From contig JAWHQI010000064.1 in assembly GCA_033032865.1 (NCBI GenBank), positions 3,658,001-3,722,000 of the forward strand: a stretch of 64,000 nt of DNA, read 5' to 3'. This document shows, piece after piece, positions 54,756 to 64,000 of the stretch. The translations under genes were made by a program, and so were the position numbers. The first letter of the stretch is position 1, and every line of letters begins with the position of its first letter. The DNA comes from Dactylorhiza incarnata (taxonomy: Eukaryota > Streptophyta > Magnoliopsida > Asparagales > Orchidaceae). Below the pieces are notes generated by a model, which was given only the letters and a program-made list of their open reading frames with translations, did not search any database and was not told where the DNA came from.

Positions 54756-55537
54756 TGATCCTTCAGATTTAGATGGTATCCTGGGGGGGATAATGACATC
54801 CTTTCTTTGCTTCTCTTGGAACTTTCTGCTTTCAGTGCAATGGGATTTTCCTCGCTGTGTCCTTCTTCAGCTTTTCTAGTATTCAGGTGAAGTTCATGGG
54901 ACAGAAGTTTCCCATATAGATTCTGTGGCTGAATGTTTTCCAGATTTCCCATTTCCCTGATAGCACAGATCTTGATATCTCATTCTTTGTTCAGGGATCT
55001 TAAGAATTTATCATTCAGCTCATAATCTGTAAATGTTCTTCCATAGGTTTTCATACCATTTACAATTTTGAAGAATTTCTCATAGCAGATTGCTATTGAA
55101 TCTTTCTTGTCTTGTCTGAAAGCCTCATATTGCTGATTTAGAAGAGACTTCCTGTCATCTCTGGCTTCTTCAGTCCCTTCCATATAGACAATGAGAGAAT
55201 CCCACATTTCTTTGGCAGTTTTGCAGTGTACTAAGTTCTGGAAGGTTGAATCCTCAATTGCACTCACAATGATATTATGAGCTCTCTTATCCATAGAGGC
55301 CAGAATCACTTCATCTTTAGTCATCTCAGAATATGTTTTGGGAGTCTTGATACTTCCATCTGTGAATGAGACCTTCATTGGAACAAAAGGTCCTTCTAGT
55401 ACTGTGATGTATATCCTAGGGTCAGAGGCTTCCATGAATAACCTGACCCTTTCCTTCCAAATCCCAAAGTTTTCTTTTCTACAAATTGGTAACTTCATTG
55501 ATGTGAATTCCGTGTTTCCTTCATTGTTAGCCATCAC
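54756..55537 (-). pseudogene. gag: Sire-B Gag, N-terminal part
   Basis: Starts MMANNEGNTEF at 55537, 65 bp after the primer site. The UBN2-type Gag domain follows (FGIWKERVRLFMEASDPRIY, AKEMWDSL, YEKFFKIVNGM). A TGA at 54980-54982 replaces the Trp expected in NKEWDIK, and the same frame continues (54952-54752) until a frameshift near 54755. Confidence 0.9.
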
Positions 55538-55602
55538 GACTTAACAAATCTACCCTTAGGAGATCTTGTTCATGCTGTTAAAACTTTTCTTCAACAACCT
55601 AC

Positions 55603-55615
55603 CTCTGATACCACT
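55603..55615 (-). promoter_or_regulatory. Sire-B primer binding site
   Basis: Minus reading AAGTGGTATCAGAG after the LTR end GTCTTTCA: the initiator tRNA-Met complement. Confidence 0.92.
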
Positions 55616-57080
55616 TGAAAGACTTTATTTAAGGGTAGCTAATCACCTAGAGGGGGGGTGAATAGGTTATTTTAAAATCTATTTCCAATTCTTGATTAAA
55701 TCATGAATGAATGTGAATAAAGATCAGAGCTTTCAAGAAACAAACACAAACACACATAATTTTATAGTGGTTCCCCTATCTTGGGTAACCCACTTTCCCC
55801 TTCTCCCCTCTAGCAGTGTGCTAGATATGGTTATATCTCCTCCAGATCTCAGACCACCAAAAAGGTCTTATAGCTCAGATCTCAACAGATCCTACCCTCT
55901 CAGATCTCAGTAGATCTTACAATCTCAGATCTCAACAGATCCTACCTCAGCCTTTATAACAATAGGCTTACACTCAGATTCACCCCTGAATCTTACAAAT
56001 CAGATCACACCTGATCCTACACCTCAGATCCTTGAAAGATCCTACACTCAGATCTGACAACTCAGATCCTACACCTCAGATCCTTGAAAGATCCTACACT
56101 CGGATCTGACAACTTAGATCCTACAGAAATTGAAAGAAGTAGAAGTAACACTTAGACTCAGATTCTTCAATGTATTAAGTCTTCTTGATCTATCTGAAAG
56201 TTCAGATAGAAATCTTCAGCAGAACAGCAACAGCGAATTGATCTTCTTGAATTGTACAGGTTGCGATGACTGTTCTTCTTTAGGAAGACAGATTCTTCCT
56301 CCTTGACCTTCTCTCTTCAGAAATAATCTCAGCACCAGATTGCTAAGGAATTTCTTGTAGTACGATTATGAAAGAGGAGATGGCTTCTTCTGATTCTTCC
56401 TCAGATTTTCTCTCGAATGACGGAGAAGATAATGGCTTTCAATAGGAATGTTCAACTTCTAAATCATAGGTCATGCCTTCTATTTATAACCCGCCATCCG
56501 CGACATCTGATACGCTCCTCCACGTCAGCAGGACGTTAAGTCTTCAACGGTCTTTAATGGCTTCAGAATAGACAATGGCTCAGCTTGCTGTAGATGAACT
56601 GTTACACATTTCTCAGCTCAGAGCTTTTCAGAAAAAGGCGTTGAGCACTGTGTATCTCTGTCGACGCTTTTTCTATAAGGTGTCGAGCGATGTGTAGATG
56701 CTCGACACTTTTTAACTTTGCCTTCACATCCTGACTCTTTTTGATGGCGTTGAGCTAACTGAAGTTTAGTCGACACTTCTTATTCCACGGCGTCGAGCGA
56801 TATTCCTTGGATCGACGCTTCTTGACTTGGTCTCAGATCTTCAGCGGCGACCTTGTCTTTTTGAGACAACAGACATGGGTCGACGCTTCTGGGTCACAGG
56901 CATCGAGCAATGTGTAGTGTATCGACGCTTGTGAACTTAGATGAATTTCTTGAGCACCTAGCTTGACCTGATCTCCTGCACAGTGATTCTAGAAATTATA
57001 TCAAATACATTCTGAGGTATATCTTTGACTTAGAAATGGACTTCTCCAAATCTAGGACATTGTGGGCAATGGTCCCAACA
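55616..57080 (-). repeat. Sire-B 5' LTR
   Basis: 1465 bp, partner of 18494-19980. TATA box at 56480-56488 (minus). Word cluster about 56640-56930. The G run at 55652-55658 is 7 long against about 27 in the partner. Confidence 0.95.
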
Positions 57081-57085
57081 ACCCT

Positions 57086-58694
57086 AAGTTGCGATGATTC
57101 ATCTACTCAGAGCAACTCATACATTCGACTTTATTGTGCTTTTCAAATTCTCTCCCTCTCACTCTCTCCATCTTCCTTTCTACTTCTCTCTTTCTGTTTT
57201 AGTGCAGGTACTCACAGGGCATCAATGGAATCTCCTCCAAATCAAAGAGATATTGTCGAAGTAGTTGATCTAGCTCTAGAGACTTTGCTCTCTCAATTCA
57301 GTTCTCTTTACCTTGATTTCTCAAACGACTGCTATCGAAAGTTGTGTGCTCAACACAGAAGGTTGTGAGACCTAACTGCTCAAATAATGGCAACTGATAC
57401 AGAAATAAGATCGTCAGTATTTCTTGCTGATGTCTTTATATCCCTTCTCAACGATATAAAGTAGGGGGAGAAATGTACAAGCATGCCACCTCAAGACTCA
57501 GTATACACTACATCTCTCCCCTTGTCCTTTGTTTCTGAACGAGAGCCTGCCATCACTTCCAAGTTTCTTCCACTCCCGACATCTTTCTCTCCTCCAAGAA
57601 CCCTGCCTTTCATGCATGGGGAGTCATCAAAACAGGGGGAGAGTGACCTATTCTCTGATGATAATGGTTACTTAAAGAGTGTGCAACAGCAAAATGAGTC
57701 CACTGAACTGTCCATTCTTGAGACACAAGGGTTATGGGCATACTCTGAAGAATCTACAACAACACCTTCCCCAGTCAAGCCTATTGATCAGGTCCCTGAA
57801 TCTGCTCCATCATCTCCACCACCAGCTCAGCTCCCTCCTGATCCTAATCCAGCACCCACTCCAATTATCTAAGCTCCTACTGTCAGAGGAAGACCTCTAT
57901 ACAGATGAAGAGGGCAGGAAAGAAATTTCAAATGAAGAGATGAAAGAGGAAGAGGATATGGAAGAAATATACCCATCTGGAAGAGGTATACAAAAGAGCA
58001 AAGAAAAATGTACCAGAAGGACATATCATATTACAAAACTTATGAGAAAGTTGAAATTCCTAAAAATACAATGAAGGAGCATATTGATCCAAAACTTGAC
58101 AGTGCTCTAGATGAAATCAGAGAAAAGGAGAAATATGAATTTGAAGCTTCTCAAAGAGAGATTGAAGAAAAGAGAAGACTGTTCATTGAAAGGCTAAAGA
58201 AGGGTAAAGAGGCTGTGGAAAAAGAACAATTAGAAGAGGCAATACAGATTCCCAGCACTATGTTTGATCTCTCTAAATATACTACAAAGAACCCTCATGC
58301 TAAATTCAGGGATGAGAAAGGGCAACAAGGTACAAAGGGTCTTGAAATCAGTCAAGATTTAGAAGATCTTCCATATCAGAAGAGAAGAGAGATCACATTT
58401 AAAACAACTCCAGTTTCAGGCATCCCCCAGTCAACCTTTATAGTACCAGATCCTGATGCAGAGGAAATAGACCTGGAAGAAATCAACATGCTGATTGCTA
58501 AAGTAATCAGTATGGGATCCAAGCTTAGTGATGTGTATTCTGAAGTAGAAATTGATCTGGAAAAGCTTTTCAAGGGACATGAGAGAATTCAGAAGAATCC
58601 AGAGAAAGCCATTCTAGCAAACTACAAATATGTGGAGAGGAAATCCAGGCAGGTCTATGAGGCCTTGGCAACTTTCCTCGGAAAGAAAAAGTAA
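57086..58694 (+). pseudogene. Sire-A accessory ORF downstream of pol, sense (broken)
   Basis: The Sire-A sequence resumes at 57086. A pyrimidine-rich stretch 57148-57200 ends in TTTTAGTGCAG (acceptor-like), then ATG at 57225 opens a frame (MESPPNQRDIVEVVDLAL) with an in-frame TGA at 57366-57368 and a TAG at 57462. A second frame (57483-57872) is Pro/Ser-rich. A third (58008-58694) has a Lys/Glu-rich coiled coil (EFEASQREIEEKRRLFIERL) and ends KKK. The pieces look like one accessory protein broken by several changes, similar in plan to the C-terminal half of the Sire-B accessory ORF. No membrane segment or signal peptide is seen. Function unknown. Two purine tracts, AAGTAGGGGGAGAAATG (57461) and ACAGGGGGAGAGTG (57632), lie within it. 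Confidence 0.7.
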
Positions 58695-58747
58695 ATCATG
58701 ACTTGGGTAGTTTACTTTGATAAACATTCTGTAAAATTTGCTAAGAT

Positions 58748-58760
58748 AAATAGGGGAAAT
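58748..58760 (+). promoter_or_regulatory. Sire-A polypurine tract
   Basis: AAATAGGGGAAAT immediately before TGTTGGG of the 3' LTR. It has one fewer G and one G-to-A change compared with AAATAGGGGGAGAT of Sire-B and Sire-F. Confidence 0.88.
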
Positions 58761-60443
58761 TGTTGGGAAAAACTCCTTTTGATTTAACTTAACAAATTAT
58801 CTATAGGTGATTTAACTTTCTAGGAGTATTACCCTCATTGTATAGAAATGGTAAAATGGTCATTAGATGTCTTAGGATGTCACACTCACCTTGGACTGTC
58901 AAGGCCAGGTCAAGATAATCACAAAGACAGCTAAGTTAAGACATGCGTCGAATAAAAGTCGACGCAACTTTGACTTGATGTCGACACAACTCTGACTAGA
59001 AGTCCAAGCAAGTTAATCAGCCTGTCAAAGTATAAGTCAAGTCGATGCAACGTCGAAATGGACTCGACGTAGTAAGAAGAGCTTGTTGAAGCCATCAGTG
59101 AAGTCGATGCAACTTCTATTTCAACTCGACGCAGAAGATGAAGTCCAAGTTCAAGCTTCCAACTCGACGGCTACGTCGAGAACTATTTGACGTAATGTTG
59201 ACATCTGAGTTCATTCAGAGCTGAGAACTATTTCGAAGCCAATTCAATAAGAACTCAGAGGTGTGACGATAATAAGGAAGTCAATTCGACGCAACGCCGA
59301 CATCTGAGTTCTGTCAGAGCTAATAAGGAGTTCGAAGCTACTCCTATAATAACTCAGAGGTGCATCGATTAGAAAGAAATTCTATTCGACGTTGCGTCGA
59401 ATACAGTTTGAAAAGGAAGCTTTCTCTGTTGTTCTTTTAACACCTTTTCAGAAGGACCACAAAGTTAAAGATAGTTCTCCAACGACTCGTTTATTGCCAA
59501 GAATGGAATGCAGTATTCCAGGTCACAAGAAAAACATTCTTGGTAGGTATTCAAATCTGATGGACGGGTCGGGATCAAAAGAAGAAAGGTAAATCAAATG
59601 TCCAATAAGAGTTCCTTTTCAGGACAACCTAAAAGGAGAAAAAAATTAAAATACCAATCATACTGAATAAGTATGCTGAAGAGGAGAGAAAAATTAGAGA
59701 TTGATCATTATTATTCATCTGTCGAAAAGGGCTCTTCTTCTTCTTCCTCCTTCAACCCTAAGACAGAAAAACAAGTGCTCTCTCTACACAGAAAAAGAAT
59801 ACAGCAGCTCCCTCTTCTTCATCACACAACAGCTAATTAACAAGAAGTGGATCAAGCAAATAACCCTTGCAATCATCTCAATCATAAGCAAGGGTTCATC
59901 ATATACAGATCCAGTGAAAATAGGAAGTTGCAGTTCTTGAGAAATTGTATCTGAAGAATTCTGAGAGTAGAATTCTATTCTCCCTCTTCTTTCTTTCTTC
60001 TCCTTTATTCTTCAACTATAAAAGAGTTTTATTAATCCCTCTTTCAAAGGATTCAGTGGCTCTAAGAGTCTCTTTATCAAAAGACTCAGTGGTTCTAAGA
60101 GTCTATTTATCAAAAGACTCAGTGGTTCTAAGAGTCTCCTTATCAAAATACTCAGGCACAAGTTGTGCAATCCTACCAGGGAGGTAGAAGAGAGGAGTAC
60201 CCACATTTTGGGAAACCTCTATAAATATTCCTGTGTCCTCTGTGTGTTGATTTTCTGTGGTGTCCCTATTTCATTCTTTCTGTGTTTTGATTTCCTGCAA
60301 TTTGTGTTTTCTTTATACTGTCTATTGGATTGTTGATTGCATAATACTGAGTTTTTATTGTGTATGCATAATTATAGTATAAAATATTTAAAACTCTATT
60401 CACCCCCTCTAGAGAATACTCAGAGGCACACTACGCACTTTCA
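58761..60443 (+). repeat. Sire-A 3' LTR
   Basis: 1683 bp, partner of 9732-11417. This copy keeps better palindromes, for example GCGTCGAATAAAAGTCGACGC at about 58946, where the 5' LTR has several C/G losses. Confidence 0.95.
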
Positions 60444-60448
60444 ATGAC

Positions 60449-61410
60449 CATAAATAGCAAAATGTTTATCTAATTACATGATTTATAAGCATCGGCACGC
60501 AAGCCTCTAATACATGAAACAAAATACTCAAAAAGGCCTTCGAGGGCCAGCTAGCAAAAGAGCACCACCAGCTACTTCCCGCTCGGCTCGCTAGGACCTG
60601 TATAACCAAAATCCACCAAGCAGTGGGAAAATAAGTAACCGGTCAGCTTCAGCTGACCAAAACTTATAATGACCCCACCCCATTCCCGGGGTGGTGGTAC
60701 TCCTTCACTGCAAGCAAGCATTAACATCATATATATTTCACAAGTGCGTTGAAGCACTGCATATGTGCAATAATCATAAAGGTCGGCATGCATGGCCACA
60801 CGTCTCGTGCTCACAAGGCACACTTTTAGTGTACTCCCCGAGTCCACTTCCATCTGCAGTTAAACAACTTAGATGACAATTGAGGTAAGTTGTACAGGTC
60901 TTCGCTTTCCCGCAATCCTTTCCATAAGACGGCGCACCGAGGGGAGACCTCTTCACCGACGAATATGGACAGGTTCGGATCCACTTTTCCCGACTCAATT
61001 ATCACGAACAACCAGCATGATGTGGGTACAGTTTCACCTCATCTTGATAATTAGACAACCTCACTAGATCATCAGCGCAACCACACATGCAATTCCAATC
61101 AACCACGCAACATCAAGTGTCACTGGCACTAACGCCAGTGTTAGCACTAACGCCGCGCGTTAGCTAACATAATATGATTCTATCATCTTTTTTGGGTATT
61201 TCCTAGAGATTACCTCCAGAACTCCCTGCAGCACATCACAACACCTAGAACCCAAAAATGAGCATACATACTCAGAGTCTTCTTCAGAACACAATAAAGC
61301 GATATCAACATCACCAATCCAGACCTATCCAGATGGGCTTCACACAGTATGCCTATGTCCATACAACGATCCAGACTCTATGTGCAATTTCTACGGGGAT
61401 ATACCTGATA
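60449..61410 (-). repeat. Ty3-D 5' LTR, right part (outer end not fixed)
   Basis: Sequence after the right copy of the Sire-A target site. It must continue the Ty3-D LTR that stops at 9731. It has no ORF of note. It contains CACTGGCACTAACGCCAGTG (inverted arms) near 61120 and GCGCGTTAGC. The outer end of the LTR and the Ty3-D target duplication are not recognisable to me, so the right limit is approximate. Confidence 0.5.
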
Positions 61411-62154
61411 CGCGAAAAACATATATAAACGTAAGTGCACGTGTCAGATCAAGTAATAAAGTGTGAATACAGTTCGTTCCCTCGGAGACGTAATTAATCT
61501 AAATGCTTGCAAATACAAGCTTAGCCTTTTCTTTAAATTCAAGTTGATTAATTAGCGAGATGATTGATTTTGAAAACAACTAATTATAATAACTTCTAAA
61601 GATTATAACTACGATTATCTAAAAGTACTTTTAAGAACAATTTAGAGAAAAAAATCTTGTACGTTGATTTCCTTTGCTTATTGTGATGTTACTTGAAGTG
61701 ATTCGATATGGACGCTAAAATAACTATCATGCAACGATTTGAAAGTGGAAAACATGATCTCTCGATCTATGAAATCTGTTTACCCCCTATTTCCCTAGTT
61801 ATCTCTAACTTAAGCAACAATAAGGAATAACATCAAGCACACAAATCAATGTTGCTACCGAGAAGGCGAAATCTCTTTCTCCCTTCTTCAATATATTAAA
61901 TTTATGATGCACTTACGCCACTCTTCTCTTGAATCTTGCAACGCAGTATAAAGGCGAAAACTTTGGTGACAAATTTATGCAACTCCTCTCTCAAATCTTG
62001 CCGCGCAATATAAAACACTCATCTAGCCTGACTCCTCTCTCGAATCTTGCCAAACAAATTTAAAGATGAGACTTAAGCCAAAATTTCCAAGAACAAAATC
62101 ATAAATTCAATAAAGATAGTATTTCAAACATCCACAAGAAAATTAAAATCAAAG
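61411..62154. other. Non-coding stretch between Ty3-D and Sire-E
   Basis: No ORF. 61425-61495 contains GTAAGTGCACGTGTCAGATC, AAGTAATAAAGTG and GTTCGTTCCCTCGGAGACG, a word set I recall as a recurrent terminal motif of an uncharacterised plant repeat, so another old insertion is possible. From about 61918 to 62060 a phrase CTCCTCTC(T/G)(C/A)AATCTTGCC..CAA/AATATAAA recurs three times about 57 bp apart. Confidence 0.45.
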
Positions 62155-63794
62155 TGTAATATCTAGTCGCCAACCAAAATCACCTAGAGGGGGGGGGGGG
62201 GTGAATAGGTGATAATTGCGTCTTTTGCGGAATTGAAAATCTTGAAAATAAAGAACGCACAGAATGCAAATCACAACCACAGACGACACAAGAAATTTAT
62301 AGTGGTTCCCCGTTCTTGGGTACTCCACTTGCCGGCCTCGCCAATCTAGCACCACAGCTAGACTTGACTACTTCACTAAATCTCGAATCAAGAATGATCC
62401 TACAATCCTCAGAGTCAAAACTCTTACAACTCGGAGATCAAACTCCTACAAACTCAGAGATAACCTTCTCTTACAACTCAGAGAATACCTCTCCTACAAC
62501 TCGGAGAACAATCTCTCCTACAATCAAATGTAAATTTAGATTGAAACAATACTTAACGAATCACGATCAGATCTGAGAAATTTGATGATGATCTTCTTCC
62601 TTCTTGCGACAGAAATGGCTTCGGCTTGAAGTTGAAGAAGAAGAATCGAATCGGCACAAATCAGATCTTCTGAGGTCTTGATCAATCCAATGAAAACAGG
62701 ACGAGTGAGGCGATGATCGATCGACCTTTTTCTTCCACTTGGAGACGAAATCAGATAACCCACGATCGAACTCCAACGATGGCGATGCACGACACTAGAC
62801 GACGATCTTGGATCAGATTAGGGTTTTAGAGAAATGAACGAACTCTGATCTTCTGTTTCTCATTACCTCTCATTCTTAAGGAGCAATCATTATATAGATG
62901 AAGACCTAACAATTAAACCTTAAAACGAGGAAAGACGTCACGTCAATTTGACGGAAAAGACTTGACGTCAAAACGGAAAAACAGAGCTTACGAGAAAAGA
63001 TAGAACCAGACTTCTCGAGAGATCCAAGACTTCTCGAGAGAAACTGGCTAGCTCTCGAAAAACAGCTTTAGAAGAGAGATTCAAAGAATTATGACAGGAC
63101 TTCTCGAGAGATACAAGACTTCTCGAGAACAAAGGAAACTTCTCGAAAACTTCAGAACAATTTCGAGAACAACCTTTAGAGAGAAAGCTTTTCGAAAGAA
63201 CTAATGATTTCTCGAAAACAAAAGTACTTCTCGAGAGAGAAAAGACTTCTCGAAAGCTGAGCTGAGACAGTCTTCTCGAAAACAACTGGAAAAGAACTTT
63301 TCTCGAAAACTAAGAAGACTTTTCGAGATCACAAAGAATTCTCGAGAAATGTAAATAACTACTCGGAAAATTTAACTTTTTCTCGAGAGACATCTGAAAC
63401 AACCCTTCTCGAAAATAATCAAGGACTTCTCGAGAGCATAGAAGGACTTCTCGAAAAGTACCCTTACTTATCGAAAAATTTACTTAGAAAACTTTCTTCC
63501 TTTGTCTTCAGACCAATGCTGCACACCTAAGCTTTGAATCTTTAATGTCTTGATCATAAAGTGTATCCCAATTGAGAGATCACACATGAGTCAACCCCAT
63601 ACCCCACACAATGAAGAATTACATTGCATGAGACTGTGCTTATTGACCCATTGTGACCTGACATTGGTCTACACTTAGCAATGTGAACCTGCAAGAACAC
63701 TACTAGAAAAATATATCAAATACACAAACAATTCAATCTTGGTTCAAAGTTGACTTTCTACAAATCAAGGTTATTGTGGATACAAAACCCAACA
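62155..63794 (-). mobile_element. Sire-E 3' LTR at the right edge
   Basis: 1640-bp LTR in minus orientation, TGTAATATC...CCCAACA on the + strand, followed by a polypurine tract, so it is the 3' LTR of an element continuing to the right. It is related to the Sire-F LTR: the sense start TGTTGGGTTTTGTATCCACAA and the end CCTCTAGGTGATTTTGGTTG match. It has a G run (62189-62201), CTCAGAG/CTCCTACAA repeats (62400-62520), a TATA-like CTATATAA (minus) at 62890-62897 and a TTCTCGAGA word array (62985-63470). Whether it is a solo LTR is excluded by the adjacent tract and the internal sequence. Confidence 0.9.
62985..63470. repeat. Array of TTCTCGAGA palindromic words in the Sire-E LTR
   Basis: More than 20 copies of (C/T)TTCTCGA(G/A)A, most within GACTTCTCGAGAG, spaced 15-30 bp. 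TCTCGAGA is a perfect 8-bp palindrome. The array lies upstream of the TATA-like site in the sense direction. Confidence 0.93.
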
Positions 63795-64000
63795 ATCTCC
63801 CCCTATTTGTAGAAGTCAGAACCCTATTTACCAAGATAAATTATAACAAATAAAAATATAAAAAGATATACTGGAAAGAACATTAACAACAATATCTAAA
63901 TATAAGAACATGATTGTCACATCAAAATCAAAAACTATATTTAGATTTAAGATTGTCTAATGAATTAATGTTCACACAGGCATATAGAAATAAAGTTTTA
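63795..64000 (-). other. Sire-E polypurine tract and 3' internal end
   Basis: Minus reading CAAATAGGGGGAGAT at 63795-63809 abuts the LTR. The remaining about 190 bp are AT-rich 3' untranslated sequence running off the window. Confidence 0.85.

Larger units (their letters stand above)
18494..57080 (-). mobile_element. Sire-B: second-level Sirevirus-like element carrying five insertions
   Basis: Minus-strand copia element with TSD ACCCT at 18489-18493 and 57081-57085. The 5' LTR is 55616-57080 and the 3' LTR 18494-19980; both start TGAAAGAC on the + strand and end CCCAACA. Primer site and polypurine tract are in place. Parts in order: gag 55537-53115, protease 53106-52810, integrase 52816-51841, RT 45901-45086 and 42014-41412, RNase H 40122-39610 (with a duplicate at 29849-23440), accessory ORF 23007-20352. 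It inserted in the Sire-A spacer after pol. The gaps are explained by later insertions with their own duplications. Confidence 0.95.
9732..60443 (+). mobile_element. Sire-A: outer Sirevirus-like copia element carrying nested insertions
   Basis: Plus-strand Ty1/copia element with LTRs at 9732-11417 and 58761-60443. Flanking target copies are ACGAC (9727-9731) and ATGAC (60444-60448), differing by one C-to-T change at a CpG. Without nested elements it is about 10.9 kb, large as Sireviruses are, with an accessory ORF downstream of pol. The LTRs differ by roughly 13 changes in the first 230 bp by eye, so it is clearly older than Sire-B inside it. Its gag-pol has many frameshifts and stops. It is interrupted by a solo LTR (15516-16715) and by Sire-B (18494-57080). 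Confidence 0.95.

Noticed and set aside
60572..61067. Small ORFs between 60572 and 61067 on both strands
   Set aside because: Short overlapping frames in the Ty3-D LTR remainder, no recognisable motif.

Overview
This is plant nuclear DNA, almost certainly from a flowering plant with a repeat-rich genome. I find no host gene, tRNA, rRNA or other non-transposon gene. Nearly every base belongs to LTR retrotransposons inserted into one another. I infer a plant from Ty1/copia polyproteins of the Sirevirus type, a Ty3 element with chromodomain-type (Tekay/Del-like) termini, a Tat-like Gag, and primer sites complementary to plant initiator tRNA-Met. I cannot name the species.

The nesting can be read from paired LTRs and 5-bp target-site duplications (TSDs). 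The outermost host is a Ty3 element on the minus strand, 'Ty3-D'. Its protease starts at the left edge, its Gag is split between 180-375 and 8349-9271, and its 5' LTR is split between 9504-9731 and 60449 onward. Copia-1 (376-8343, TSD CCATC) sits in the Ty3-D gag gene. Sire-A (9732-60443, + strand, TSD ACGAC/ATGAC) sits in the Ty3-D LTR. Sire-A is interrupted by a solo LTR (15516-16715, TSD ATTGG) and by Sire-B (18494-57080, minus strand, TSD ACCCT).

Sire-B is itself broken by five things: a 5.9-kb non-coding TG..CA block (Del-G, 23494-29384, TSD GTTTC); a 5'-truncated Sire-C (29855-39255); a solo Sire-C LTR (40128-41406, TSD ACCTT); a deleted Sire-F (42020-45080, TSD AGAGT); and a Gag-only TR-GAG-like element with a 78-bp tandem array (45902-51835, TSD TATAG). 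A sixth Sirevirus LTR (Sire-E, 62155-63794) runs off the right edge.

The Sireviruses share a layout: LTR, Gag with two CCHC fingers, protease, integrase, RT, RNase H, spacer, accessory ORF, polypurine tract, LTR. Each family has its own short CpG-containing palindromic word, clustered in the LTR and repeated inside the element, notably in the spacer beside the accessory ORF and, in A and C, inside gag. In Sire-B that spacer also has a TATAAATAG box just upstream of the accessory ORF. In Sire-C the homologous ORF is intact, antisense to pol, and has a good candidate 5'-UTR intron. The accessory gene therefore looks like a separate transcription unit with an LTR-like promoter, which is the most interesting signal here.

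A second notable event is a 2.15-kb direct duplication (23084-31130 without Del-G, and 39256-41406). It places the Sire-B internal TATA box directly upstream of the truncated Sire-C gag-pol. Nearly all coding regions are decayed by a few nonsense or frameshift changes. Copia-1, Sire-C pol and the Sire-C accessory ORF are the best preserved.
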